A stretch of DNA of 64,000 bases from Planomicrobium sp. YIM 101495 (lineage in GTDB: Bacteria > Bacillota > Bacilli > Bacillales_A > Planococcaceae). Positions 47,586 through 56,525 of this stretch are shown in pieces; position 1 is the first letter of the stretch, and each line of letters opens with the position of its first letter. The position numbers were made by a program, and so were the translations under genes. The notes under the pieces are model-generated. The model saw only the letters and a list, made by a program, of their open reading frames with translations. It did not search any database and was not told where the DNA came from. The DNA lies in NCBI RefSeq assembly GCF_009707665.1, contig NZ_WLZW01000003.1, positions 164,405-228,404 of the forward strand. The letters run 5' to 3'.

Positions 47586-48815
47586 CTACATGGATTTCAA
47601 TTCCTGTTCGAGCAGTACCTCTTCAAAGTCCTGTTCCGGCTTCTTCAGCGTTTGGCGGAGGAAGAAGAACGAAGCGATGAAGAGCGCACCTGTAACGACG
47701 AACACGGCCGGGATGCCGACGAATCCACTGACGATCCCGCCGAACATCGGACCGACGATATTGCCGAGGAAACGGAAACTCGTGTTGTAGCCCATCACTT
47801 CACCTTGGATCTCGATCGGTGCTTCACGTCTCATGAGCGCCGTCGTCGTCGGAATCATCCCACCGACTGCTATCCCGAAGAAGAGGCGGAGAATCATCAG
47901 CTGCCATAATTCGGTGACGAATGCCTGCGGGATGATGAAAATAAAAGCTAAGACGAGCAGGAATCCGAGCACTTTCTCGTAGCCGATGGAATCACCAAGA
48001 CGGCCCCAGCGGCGCGCGAACAAGAGATTCCCGACACCTGTCGCACTGAAGGTGATGCCTGCGAGCAGCGCGACATCAGATGCATCCGTCAAATGCGCGA
48101 CATACAATGACAGGAGCGGCTGGATACTGAAGTTCCCGATCTGGATGAGGGCAGTGATGATCATCACGTTCAGGAGTAGCCGGTGATGGAAAATGCCTTG
48201 CACGATCGTTTTGCGGGCATACACATGCGCGTCTTTTTTCGCCTTCTTCTTGATCTCCTTGATTCCGACGGCCACGAACACGGCTGCGATCGAAATGGCG
48301 GCTGCTGTGATCAGGAATGTATACGTGAATCCGAAGGCATCGGCGAGAAGTCCACCGATGACAGGTCCGAACAATGTTCCCGAGACACTCCCCATCTGCA
48401 GTGTGCCAAGTGTCTTCCCGGCTGTTTCCCGGTCAGTCTGTGCACTGATGAAGGCCAAGGAAGTCGGGATGAAGCCTGTCACCAATCCCATGAACAAGCG
48501 GATGAAAAACAGTTCCATGACGGAATCCGCGGTCCCCATCATGAAGATGGAGACGGCGATTCCGATGCTGTTGATGAGAAGGATCGGCTTGAATCCGTAT
48601 TTATCCGCGATGCGGCCCCAGATCGGTGACATGATCAGTGCGGCGACAAACGTGATGCCGAAGACGAGACCTGCCCAGCGCTGTACGTACTCGTCAGAGT
48701 AATGGCCCATCGAATCGATGTAAAGAGAAAGAAAAGGCATAATCATCGTTGTACTTCCTGCGACGAGGAAGTTGGAAATCATGATAATGATAAAGTTCTT
48801 TTTATGAACGTCCAT
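47586..48815 (-). CDS. MFS transporter, DHA1 drug-efflux-like
   Basis: 409 residues, 12 membrane segments. MFS motif A is present as WGRIADKYGFKP and again as RRWGRLGDSIGYEK in the second half; motif C-like GPVIGGLLAD in TM5 marks the drug:H+ antiporter branch (MdtG/NorA-like). Substrate unknown. Monocistronic, divergent from the cyclophilin gene. Confidence 0.87.
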   Translation of the reverse strand: MDVHKKNFIIIMISNFLVAGSTTMIMPFLSLYIDSMGHYSDEYVQRWAGLVFGITFVAALIMSPIWGRIADKYGFKPILLINSIGIAVSIFMMGTADSVMELFFIRLFMGLVTGFIPTSLAFISAQTDRETAGKTLGTLQMGSVSGTLFGPVIGGLLADAFGFTYTFLITAAAISIAAVFVAVGIKEIKKKAKKDAHVYARKTIVQGIFHHRLLLNVMIITALIQIGNFSIQPLLSLYVAHLTDASDVALLAGITFSATGVGNLLFARRWGRLGDSIGYEKVLGFLLVLAFIFIIPQAFVTELWQLMILRLFFGIAVGGMIPTTTALMRREAPIEIQGEVMGYNTSFRFLGNIVGPMFGGIVSGFVGIPAVFVVTGALFIASFFFLRQTLKKPEQDFEEVLLEQELKSM

Positions 48816-48941
48816 GACGAAAACCTTCCTTCTTGCTTACGCTATCTTTATTATATATTATTTCGCTACCCTAAACAAAGGATTGAAATGGGAGTGGACG
48901 CGGCTTTGCGCTATGGTAAAATGAACGAGGGGTGATTTGGA

Positions 48942-49658
48942 ATGAGAAAGAAATTAGCATTCATTTTTGCCGCAGCATTATTAGCTGCAGGTTGTAACGC
49001 ACAAGAGGACGGGGCAACGGAAAACACAGGAACTGAAGACGTTGCGGAACAAACAGAACAAGTAGAAGAAACGCAATCACAAGATGTATACCCGCAATTG
49101 AGCGAAGAAGTCGCAGAAGACGAAGTTCTAGTTCGCATGACGACGACGCTTGGGGAAATCGAAATCAAATTGTTCCCTGAACAAGCACCGAAAACGGTGG
49201 AGAACTTCCTCGGATTGGCGGAAGAAGGGTACTATGAAGGCGTTTCCTTCCATCGCGTCATTCCGGAATTCATGATTCAAGGCGGTGACCCGACAGGAAC
49301 TGGTGGCGGTGGTGAAAGTATTTTCGGAGCAGATTTCGAAGATGAGTTCCACGACTCACTGTTCAACTTGCGTGGAGCACTTTCAATGGCCAATGCCGGA
49401 CCGAATACGAACGGCAGCCAATTCTTCATCGTTCAGGCAAATGCAGTTCAGCCGGAGCAGATAACAGATGCTTATCCTGCAGAAATCCAGGAAGCATACC
49501 TAGAGCAGGGCGGCACGCCTTGGCTTGACGGTGGCCATACGGTCTTCGGTCAAGTGATCAACGGGATGGATGTTGTCGATGCGATCGCGAACGTCGAATC
49601 ACAGATGGATAAGCCAGTCGAACCGATCTTGATCGAAACGGTCGAAGTCGTCGAGTAA
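48942..49658 (+). CDS. Cyclophilin-type peptidyl-prolyl isomerase, lipoprotein
   Basis: 238 residues. Lipoprotein signal with LLAAGC (Cys18), then an acidic, threonine-rich linker (about 20-60), then a cyclophilin domain: [36 protein letters not shown] and [18 protein letters not shown]. Acts outside the membrane in folding of exported proteins. Most Bacillus PpiB proteins are cytoplasmic, so the anchored form is notable but known in related genera. Confidence 0.92.
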   Translation: MRKKLAFIFAAALLAAGCNAQEDGATENTGTEDVAEQTEQVEETQSQDVYPQLSEEVAEDEVLVRMTTTLGEIEIKLFPEQAPKTVENFLGLAEEGYYEGVSFHRVIPEFMIQGGDPTGTGGGGESIFGADFEDEFHDSLFNLRGALSMANAGPNTNGSQFFIVQANAVQPEQITDAYPAEIQEAYLEQGGTPWLDGGHTVFGQVINGMDVVDAIANVESQMDKPVEPILIETVEVVE

Positions 49659-49678
49659 CCATCGATACTGAACTGAAA

Positions 49679-49719
49679 TTGTCCGGGCAAGAGTGATTCC
49701 TTTCCCGGACAATTTTTTT
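49679..49719 (+). terminator. Intrinsic terminator after the cyclophilin gene
   Basis: TTGTCCGGG pairs with CCCGGACAA, then TTTTTTT. Confidence 0.92.
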
Positions 49720-49767
49720 CGGATAAGATAGCTTTCAGATGTGATTAAAATGATAGGTGGAGCGAAA

Positions 49768-50028
49768 ATGGATATGAGTGAGATGAATCGCCGTGCAGGC
49801 AGGGTTCTGGAAGAGTGGGGTCCGCTTGCGGCAGGAAGCGATGGCTGTCAGACAGAAATTGCGGAAGTCTTGAAGGAGCTCGAGACACTGGATCATCCAT
49901 CCGAGCTTGGTCGGAAGATCCAGCACGTTTACGCTGATGCATTCGGAAAATGGATTCCGCTCGAGGACTGCGTAGAAGTTTCCTATAAATTACTAGCATT
50001 GAAATACGAAGCGAAGCACATCATTTGA
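49768..50028 (+). CDS. yugE: DUF1871 protein (YugE-like)
   Basis: 86 residues, soluble, helical: ILEEWGPL-like VLEEWGPLAAGSDGCQTEIAEVLK and ALKYEAKHII. Family function unknown. ATG 49768 follows AGGTGGAG at five bases. The long form from 49741 has no ribosome site. Confidence 0.8.
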   Translation: MDMSEMNRRAGRVLEEWGPLAAGSDGCQTEIAEVLKELETLDHPSELGRKIQHVYADAFGKWIPLEDCVEVSYKLLALKYEAKHII

Positions 50029-50043
50029 TGACTTCCTGAAAAT

Positions 50044-50100
50044 GAAAAAAAGCTGACCCTGAAAGTTCACGAAACATGACTTCCGGGGCCCGCTTTTTTT
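50044..50100. terminator. Bidirectional terminator between yugE and the XRE gene
   Basis: Imperfect long stem (AAAAAGCTGACCC ... GGGCCCGCTTTTTTT with an inner AAAGT/ACTT pair), A-run and T-run at the ends. Confidence 0.75.
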
Positions 50101-50320
50101 AGTTTGACAATTTTTCTTCTATTCCATCCAACAAGTTGGAGGCAGGTACTTCGAGTGCGTTTGATAGTTTTAAGATAGTTTGGACGGAAGGCACTTGTTC
50201 GCCAGCTTCATAAGCCTGAAGACGGGCGGTACCGATGCGTGTTTTTAAGGACAAGTCGTCCAAAGACAAATTCCGTTCTTCCCGCAGGAATTTTAATTGA
50301 GCGTGCAGATCTTTTTTCAT
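50099..50320 (-). CDS. Small XRE-family HTH regulator
   Basis: 73 residues, a single Cro/CI-type helix-turn-helix (LREERNLSLDDLSLKTRIGTARLQAYEAG) with almost nothing else. Such minimal regulators often act on themselves or neighbours; the divergent or adjacent target is not obvious. Start ATG 50320 has AGTGGCTGAAG upstream. It reads in the same direction as the NSS gene behind it. Confidence 0.85.
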   Translation of the reverse strand: MKKDLHAQLKFLREERNLSLDDLSLKTRIGTARLQAYEAGEQVPSVQTILKLSNALEVPASNLLDGIEEKLSN

Positions 50321-50420
50321 CTTCAGCCACTCCTTCGTTGAAATGTTGATATTACTTTATTTTAACTGTAACACGTTTTCAAGAACTTACCATGATGAGT
50401 TTATGGCAATTTACAGACAA

Positions 50421-51758
50421 TCAAGAAAATAGGTCGATAATGCCTTGGACGAAGACGATGACGATTGCGGCAGGTGCTACGTAACGGACGATAATTCTCC
50501 ACGTGCGCGTCCACTTCGACGGGCCTTGCAGTTCGGAATCGATGTCGCTCTTCGACAGGATGTAGCCTGCGAACAGAGAAATGAACAAGGCGCCGAGTGG
50601 CAGTCCGATCCGGCTCGTCAATAGGTCGACAAAGTCGAAGAAGATATAGCCGAACAAGAATGGCTCCGATAGAACGCCGAATGACAGGGCACTTGGAATC
50701 CCGACGATGAAGATGAACAAGCCCGCAACCCAAGCCATGCGTCTCCGGCGGTCGTACTTGTTCTTCACGACGATTGATACCGTGATCTCCAGCATGGAAA
50801 TCGACGACGTCAACGTTGCGAACAACATCAGGATGAAGAAGATGATCAGGAGGAAGTCCCCCATGAACAGCTGATCGAAAATTGCTGGCAAAATGATGAA
50901 GACAAGTCCAGGACCTTGATCCGGTGTGTAACCTAGTGCGAAAACTGCCGGAAAAATAATGAGGCCTGCGACGATCGAGATGACGATGTTGAGACTCACG
51001 ACGCTAACTGAAGAACGCGTCAAATTCTCGGCTTTTGATAAGTAAGAAGCATACGTGATCATTCCGGCAACCCCGACACTAAGTGAGAAGAATGCCTGTC
51101 CGAGCGCAACGAGTGCAGTCTCGAATGTAAAGAATGACCAGTCAGGAACGAAAAGGAATCTTACGCCTTCCATTGCGCCATCGAGCGTCAGTGAACGAAC
51201 GAGCAAGAGGACCAGGAAAAGGAGCAACGCCGGCATCATGATTTTGCTGGCACGTTCGATCCCTTTCTTGATTCCGCCTTGTACGATCCAAATCGTCAAG
51301 AACATGAAGGCAGCTTGAGCGAGTAACACCTCGAGCGGGTTCCCGATGATGCTCGTGAACAGCTCTCCGTATTGCTGGTCGCCCAGCCCTGACAATTGGA
51401 AGAAAATCGAGCGTCCGAGGTACGAAAGGATCCAACCTCCGACGACCGAATAGAATGACAGGATCAAGAAAGAAAAGACGAGACCGGAATACCCGATCAA
51501 ATACCAATGCTTATCCGGGGCAAGCTTCTTCAAGCCGGATACGGCATCCGCCTGTCCGCGCCGTCCGATGACGAATTCAGCGAGCAGGATCGGAAGTCCG
51601 ATCAAGACGGTAGAAAGAATGAAGAGCAGAATGAAAACACTTCCGCCGTTCATTCCTGTTTCGTAAGGAAACTTCCAGATTGCGCCGAGTCCGACTGCAC
51701 TACCTGCTGCAGCAAGGATGAAGCCAACCTTGGAAGTCCATTGTTCGCGATTGTCCAT
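50421..51758 (-). CDS. NSS-family Na+-dependent transporter (YhdH-like)
   Basis: 445 residues, 11 or so membrane segments. TM1 motif GSAVGLGAIWKFPYETGMNGGS is the bacterial NSS branch with a tyrosine- and methionine-variant binding site. Unlike the carrier at 30911-32431 it has no MetS-type small partner downstream. Start ATG 51758 follows AGGAGGG at five bases; the track's upstream 42 residues are rejected. Substrate unknown amino acid. Confidence 0.87.
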   Translation of the reverse strand: MDNREQWTSKVGFILAAAGSAVGLGAIWKFPYETGMNGGSVFILLFILSTVLIGLPILLAEFVIGRRGQADAVSGLKKLAPDKHWYLIGYSGLVFSFLILSFYSVVGGWILSYLGRSIFFQLSGLGDQQYGELFTSIIGNPLEVLLAQAAFMFLTIWIVQGGIKKGIERASKIMMPALLLFLVLLLVRSLTLDGAMEGVRFLFVPDWSFFTFETALVALGQAFFSLSVGVAGMITYASYLSKAENLTRSSVSVVSLNIVISIVAGLIIFPAVFALGYTPDQGPGLVFIILPAIFDQLFMGDFLLIIFFILMLFATLTSSISMLEITVSIVVKNKYDRRRRMAWVAGLFIFIVGIPSALSFGVLSEPFLFGYIFFDFVDLLTSRIGLPLGALFISLFAGYILSKSDIDSELQGPSKWTRTWRIIVRYVAPAAIVIVFVQGIIDLFS

Positions 51759-51906
51759 TGTTGCCCTCCTAAAAAACGAATAGATTTTTTCATTGTACAT
51801 GACTGTAGCCAAAAAACATAGCTGTCGGAAGTGGTTTTCACGTATATAATGGAAGGAGGGGTTCCTAAGTTGTTGTTTTTGCACTGCAAGGGGGAGGAAT
51901 GACTTG

Positions 51907-54495
51907 ATGAGGGATGGGGAAGATGGAGCAGAGAAAAGAAGACAGCTGATTGCGGAATTACAGCAATCGATCGGACTATTCAGCTTCCAGCACGGTGTCG
52001 CAGCAAACCGGGTAGTGGAGTTTACAACTTACATAACGAATCAGCACGCCTTACTTACAGAGAAGGCGGAGCTTGGTGTGCTTGAAGGGGTCTTTTATCA
52101 GGAAGCGATCCGGGCATTGCGGGAAGAATCGTTTACCGATTTGAAGGAAAGTACGTCACAGTTCCGTTTTCCGGAAGACAAAGAACTGCACGACCAATTG
52201 CAGAAATTGCCGTTCGGGGAACGGAATGCGGTCGTGCTTACAACTTTTCACGGAATAACAATGGGGAGAATCGCTGCACTTACAGATGAAAAGAAAGATG
52301 CTATAGCGCATGCACTTGAGCAGGGGATGTCTTCTTTGGGTGGTAACTTAGGGCTGGCCAGCGAAGATCAGCTTGAACAACGGCTGGAACTCTTGAAGAA
52401 GTCATATGATCGTTTGACATTCTTAGTGCCAGTTGAAGAGAACAACGTGGAACCGGAACAAGAGTCCGCCCCGGAAGAAGAAACAGACAAGACGCAGCCA
52501 GCAATCTCTCCCAAAAAGCCGGCATCGAAAAAAGCGGCAGCGGTGTGGACAGCAGCGATCATCGGGATTGGTGCCATCATCGGTTCGACCTTCCTGCTGG
52601 AAGAGCCGTCAAGAGGGAGCGAGGCGGTCGAAAGCTCCGATGACTACGTGTCGGATGCGCAGATCGAGGAATGGAAGCAGGAGTACAAGCATTACCGGGC
52701 GACGGCACATGCAAAGCTTGGACTGACGGAAGAACGGCTCGAGCAGTTGAACTATGTCAAAACGGCAGATGCGGCATTCGAGAAGTTTTTCAGCAAAGCG
52801 GAGCTGAAGGAAATGCGAATGGACCTGGAACAGATGGAACAGCTGTTTAAAGGGCTGATGATGCAGATTCATGTGCCGGGGGATATGTCTGATTTCCGCT
52901 ACGTCGGTTTGTTGAAAGGTGAAGAGCAAATTGATTTCATCCATTCGTATGCAAATAAAACGCAGGAATTGATGAATCTGCTCAACATCCTATTTTTCCA
53001 ATACGCGAAAGAATTGTCGTATGCGGAGCGGGACGGGCAATTATCGGTCGACGAACTGATGACGAACTTGGAGGATTACCCTGAGGAAGTGACGCGGATT
53101 CTAGAGCAGCAATACAATGCGGGAGTACGGGTGGATGTGCATCCGAACCGGCCGACCTTCCTGGCAAAACGGGATGTCCAACCATTGTACACGATGCCAG
53201 TGCTGTCGATGGATTGGAATCATATTTACATGGAAATCCTATCGGAAGCTCCTTATCTGGATGGCACAGGAATCATACTGGATCATCCGGACGCACTTGC
53301 GATGCATCTGTCTTACATGGAAATGCTGCTGGCGGATGAACTGATGGAGCCGCATATTCTGGATGAATTGGAAGTGTGGTTCGAGCAACTATTCTGGTAT
53401 GTGTTGAAAAGCCCGGACTTGTCAGAAGATGAAAGCGAACTCGATGCAGAACGGAAGAAACTGTGGAATATGATGCTCTCAAGTTCCCAGGATCCGATGT
53501 ATTACATCCTTCATCCGATTGTGGGGGAAATGGAGGCGAGCGGCTGGAAAGAGTCGGCATCGCTTGATGAGCTTGCTTACAATGACATCTCGGTTGCCAT
53601 CGAAATGAAGCAGCGTGGGGAGCTTTCGGCATTGATGCCGTTTGCGGACCGGATGGTGAAGGAACGGTTCGTCGATCTCATGACCTTTGAATGGGAGAGT
53701 ATGACGCCTCTTTATGAAGCGTACAGCGAGGAATACTCGGACCAAGCATTGGCAGAGAGTGACCCGCTCGATATATATTTGCTCTACCACTTCGCCAACC
53801 GGATGGATGATCCGGAGACGATGTGGCACTTATTGGAAGACAATGCAGCGCGTCCGGATAAAGAAGAATTCATCCGCGATTGGGAGCGCCTGCCGGACAT
53901 TCAAGATAAACTTCGCTGGCTGCAAACATTCGAAGGCAATTCTCAGCGAAACGCGGATCAGATGATGGTCATGATCGAGCTCGGTTATAACAACTTGGCA
54001 GATAATGAAGAGATGGGCCGTAGCGGTCCTGCGCTTGTGACACGAGCGGAGGGGCCTTGGAAACTGAAGCATCAATGGTCGGAACACATGACCTCTGGAG
54101 CGGAGATGGATGCCTTCAAGGAACAAATCCGTTCGCTGTACAGCTCGTTACAAAATGGGGATGAGTCAGTGCTTCAAGAGGCGGAACCGCTTGTGCTTGG
54201 GGCGCTCTATGTATACGCAGAAGCTGAAAAGGACTGGGACGTCTTGCAACGGTTGATGTATAGGGAAGACGGCCTGGAAGTTTTAACGGAAGAAGAGATG
54301 GAAGAGAGGCTCTTGGTCCAAGACCCTTCGTTCAGTTTCGAGAGCATCGAAACAATGACTTTCAATACAGAAGTGTACATGATGGAACAGGACAAGGTTT
54401 ATGGCTCGTTCGTGCTTTCGGTTCCCACACGCCAATCGTATTACAACATGATCAAAACTGAGGAAGGCTGGCGGCTGGACGCCGGTTATTGGTAA
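51907..54495 (+). CDS. Unrecognised membrane protein with sigma-region-4-like N-terminus
   Basis: 862 residues, family not recognised. Residues about 101-144 follow the sigma-70 region 4 pattern: LPFGERNAVVLTTFHGITM then RIAALTDEKKDAIAHALEQG, with the usual L-P-x3-R, glycine and I-A spacing. An acidic linker (177-193) and a lysine-rich stretch precede one membrane helix (211-231). The remaining 630 residues are predicted outside the cell: helical, rich in Glu, Asp, Trp and Tyr, ending in a small beta-rich domain. No enzyme motif is visible. Start ATG 51907, or TTG 51904, after GGGGGAGG. It looks like a one-protein link between an outer domain and a DNA- or polymerase-binding-like inner domain. 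Confidence 0.72.
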   Translation: MRDGEDGAEKRRQLIAELQQSIGLFSFQHGVAANRVVEFTTYITNQHALLTEKAELGVLEGVFYQEAIRALREESFTDLKESTSQFRFPEDKELHDQLQKLPFGERNAVVLTTFHGITMGRIAALTDEKKDAIAHALEQGMSSLGGNLGLASEDQLEQRLELLKKSYDRLTFLVPVEENNVEPEQESAPEEETDKTQPAISPKKPASKKAAAVWTAAIIGIGAIIGSTFLLEEPSRGSEAVESSDDYVSDAQIEEWKQEYKHYRATAHAKLGLTEERLEQLNYVKTADAAFEKFFSKAELKEMRMDLEQMEQLFKGLMMQIHVPGDMSDFRYVGLLKGEEQIDFIHSYANKTQELMNLLNILFFQYAKELSYAERDGQLSVDELMTNLEDYPEEVTRILEQQYNAGVRVDVHPNRPTFLAKRDVQPLYTMPVLSMDWNHIYMEILSEAPYLDGTGIILDHPDALAMHLSYMEMLLADELMEPHILDELEVWFEQLFWYVLKSPDLSEDESELDAERKKLWNMMLSSSQDPMYYILHPIVGEMEASGWKESASLDELAYNDISVAIEMKQRGELSALMPFADRMVKERFVDLMTFEWESMTPLYEAYSEEYSDQALAESDPLDIYLLYHFANRMDDPETMWHLLEDNAARPDKEEFIRDWERLPDIQDKLRWLQTFEGNSQRNADQMMVMIELGYNNLADNEEMGRSGPALVTRAEGPWKLKHQWSEHMTSGAEMDAFKEQIRSLYSSLQNGDESVLQEAEPLVLGALYVYAEAEKDWDVLQRLMYREDGLEVLTEEEMEERLLVQDPSFSFESIETMTFNTEVYMMEQDKVYGSFVLSVPTRQSYYNMIKTEEGWRLDAGYW

Positions 54496-54577
54496 CCGAG
54501 CGAAAGTTATGGTAGAATACACTGATGCCGTTACAGGTATAGAGGGAAAATCAGATAAGACTAGGAGCGGATTTAAC

Positions 54578-54955
54578 ATGACAAATTCATACAAACCAGG
54601 AGATACGATCAAAGGGAAAGTAACTGGAATCCAGCCATACGGAGCGTTTGTCGCTTTGGATGAGAACACACAAGGCTTGGTGCACATCTCTGAAATTACA
54701 CACGGTTACGTTAAAGAAGTCAGCGAATTTTTGGCAGTTGGCCAAGAAGTGGACGTAAAAGTTCTTGAAGTTGATGAGAAATCGAAAAAAATCAGCTTGT
54801 CGATCCGTGCTTTGCAAGAAGAGCCACCGGCAGCTCAGCGCACTGAACGCCCGAAGAAATCTCTTCAAACGCGCGTAGATGAAAATGATTCAGAAGGGTT
54901 CAACTCTTTGAAAGATAAAATGCAAGAGTGGATCAAACGTTCTGGACAACAATAA
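54578..54955 (+). CDS. yugI: S1 RNA-binding protein (YugI / GSP13-like)
   Basis: 125 residues. One S1 domain (KGKVTGIQPYGAFVALDENTQGLVHISEI, VGQEVDVKVLEVDEKSKKISLSI), then a basic/polar tail (about 85-125). Related to general stress protein 13, a ribosome-associated protein. ATG 54578 follows CTAGGAGCGG; a TAGAAT box near 54513 suggests its own promoter after the 862-aa gene. Confidence 0.9.
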   Translation: MTNSYKPGDTIKGKVTGIQPYGAFVALDENTQGLVHISEITHGYVKEVSEFLAVGQEVDVKVLEVDEKSKKISLSIRALQEEPPAAQRTERPKKSLQTRVDENDSEGFNSLKDKMQEWIKRSGQQ

Positions 54956-54962
54956 TGATTAG

Positions 54963-55009
54963 GAGCTACCTAGAAAGTCGTTTTCTCGACTTTCCGGGTA
55001 GCTTTTTTT
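54963..55009 (+). terminator. Intrinsic terminator after yugI
   Basis: AGCTACCTAGAAAGTCG pairs with CGACTTTCCGGGTAGCT, then TTTTTT. Confidence 0.92.
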
Positions 55010-55067
55010 ATTTTGCGGAAAGAAAAAGCCATTCACGGAAATCATCCTGGAATAGCTTCATGTATAT

Positions 55068-56390
55068 TCAATCATCCGTTTGTATCGTTTTCTTGATTTT
55101 CCGTAAACGGTATTGGAGATTCTGGCGACTCATGCCGAGTGCTTGAGCCGCTTTCGTGATGTTGTGGTCGTGAAGCGCCATCGCTTTTTCCAGATAGTAT
55201 CGTTCAGCTTCAAGAAGGTACTCATCGAGTGGGACCATTTCCTTTTCCGGCTGGATCAGGAAGTCTTCGGGCTGGCGGACGTCGGATTGCTGCACCTTCA
55301 TTTTGAAGTAGGGCGGCAGGAGATCCGGCCCGGCGATTTCTTCCGTCGTGACAAGTGCAGTCATTTCTTCAAGTACCAGCTCGAGTTGTTTTTCGTTCCC
55401 CGGCCAGTCGTATTGAAGGAAAGCGGTCTTCACTTGCTCATCGAGCGTAGTGATGAACGAACCGAATTTCAGTCGGTGCCGCGAGAAGAAATCTTCCGCG
55501 AATGGCAAGATGTCTTCTTTCCGCTTGCGGAGCGGCTCGATCTGGATTGTCAAAGAAGAGAAGAAGTAATACAGATCCTTGAGCAGTTTCCCGCTAGCAA
55601 TTAGTTCGACTGGATCCTCACCGACTGAAGCGATGAAGAAATGGCTCCCTTTTTCAGCAGCTTGCTGTGTCAGGACATTCAGCAAGGACTGTTGGAGCTC
55701 AGGAGACAGCAAGTCGATCCGTTCATGGTAGATGGTGCCCCCCGATGTTTGCTGCAAGTCTTTGCCGAGTTGTTCGATCAACGACTCGTCCGTGCCGTGG
55801 CAAAAAAGGGTGTGCATCGGTTTTTCGGAGGAGCTGGCGCGATGGATCGCTTCCGCTACACGCTCCTTGCCGGTTCCGGATTCCCCGACGAGCAGGACCG
55901 GCAGTTTTGAGGCAGCGGCTTTCTCGGCCGTCTCAAGAACGCGCTTCATCGAATCCGAAGCTGCGACGAAAGAAGAGAACGTAATCGGCTCCGCATCTTT
56001 TTTCAGCGGCTGGAAAATGATCCGTTCGAGACGTGTGACATCACGGGCGATCTCGATTGCGCCGATCAGCTTCCCTTGATCGAAAACCGGGTACGTATCA
56101 TTGATGGTCGTAATTTCCTGGCCCTTCCGATTCCAGTATGTTTGCTTGACGTTCAACACTGCATTCCCGCCGTGCAAAACTTTCAACAATGTACTTTCTT
56201 GCCCTTCAAAGCGGAAAAGCTCAAGAATCGAACGGTCCTGGATCTGCTCCAGATCGAACCCTTCGATTTCTTTCATCTTTTGGTTATATAAAACTGTCCT
56301 GCCCGTCAAATCGATCGCGTGCAGCCCGACAGCTACGTGTTCTGCAGCAATTTGATAAAACGCTTCCATCTCCTTTTCTTCCGGTAACAT
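55068..56390 (-). CDS. RocR-like PAS/AAA+/Fis regulator with atypical AAA+ domain
   Basis: 440 residues: PAS domain (about 8-120, IDLTGRTVLYNQKMKEIEGFD), AAA+ domain with Walker A VGESGTGKE, and a C-terminal Fis-type helix-turn-helix (NITKAAQALGMSRQNLQYRLRKI). This is the RocR architecture, and it is divergent from rocA-rocD. However, the sigma-54-contacting GAFTGA loop is missing and Walker B reads GGTIYHERI instead of GGTLFLDEI. It may thus regulate without sigma-54. Start ATG 56390 follows ATGGGGTG. Two TGCAA-type palindromes lie between it and rocA. Confidence 0.85.
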   Translation of the reverse strand: MLPEEKEMEAFYQIAAEHVAVGLHAIDLTGRTVLYNQKMKEIEGFDLEQIQDRSILELFRFEGQESTLLKVLHGGNAVLNVKQTYWNRKGQEITTINDTYPVFDQGKLIGAIEIARDVTRLERIIFQPLKKDAEPITFSSFVAASDSMKRVLETAEKAAASKLPVLLVGESGTGKERVAEAIHRASSSEKPMHTLFCHGTDESLIEQLGKDLQQTSGGTIYHERIDLLSPELQQSLLNVLTQQAAEKGSHFFIASVGEDPVELIASGKLLKDLYYFFSSLTIQIEPLRKRKEDILPFAEDFFSRHRLKFGSFITTLDEQVKTAFLQYDWPGNEKQLELVLEEMTALVTTEEIAGPDLLPPYFKMKVQQSDVRQPEDFLIQPEKEMVPLDEYLLEAERYYLEKAMALHDHNITKAAQALGMSRQNLQYRLRKIKKTIQTDD

Positions 56391-56438
56391 GACGACACCC
56401 CATAAAATAAATTTATTTAAGAGAAAAAGCTTGAAAAG

Positions 56439-56455
56439 TGCAACAATCTTTTGCA
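56439..56455. promoter_or_regulatory. TGCAA-N7-TTGCA palindrome upstream of rocA
   Basis: TGCAA (56439-56443) and TTGCA (56451-56455) with seven bases between. It sits in the spacer of a possible sigma-A promoter (TTGAAA 56431-56436, N17, CATTAT). Half-sites match those of the second palindrome 44 bases downstream. Confidence 0.5.
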
Positions 56456-56480
56456 TTATTATAAGTGGAAACAGATTGAA

Positions 56481-56501
56481 TGTGCAAATTTATTTTGCGC
56501 A
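56481..56501. promoter_or_regulatory. TGTGCAAA-N5-TTTGCGCA palindrome upstream of rocA
   Basis: A 21-bp inverted repeat with one mismatch, 25 bases before the rocA start. Its centre is 44 bases (about four helical turns) from that of the TGCAA palindrome at 56439, which would let two bound dimers lie on the same DNA face. Confidence 0.55.
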
Positions 56502-56525
56502 TTAACGAAAAAGGGAGGAATTACA

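Noticed and set aside
56435..56460. Sigma-54 -24/-12 promoter for rocA
   Set aside because: TTGCAT fits a -12 box but the -24 GG pair is absent at the required distance.
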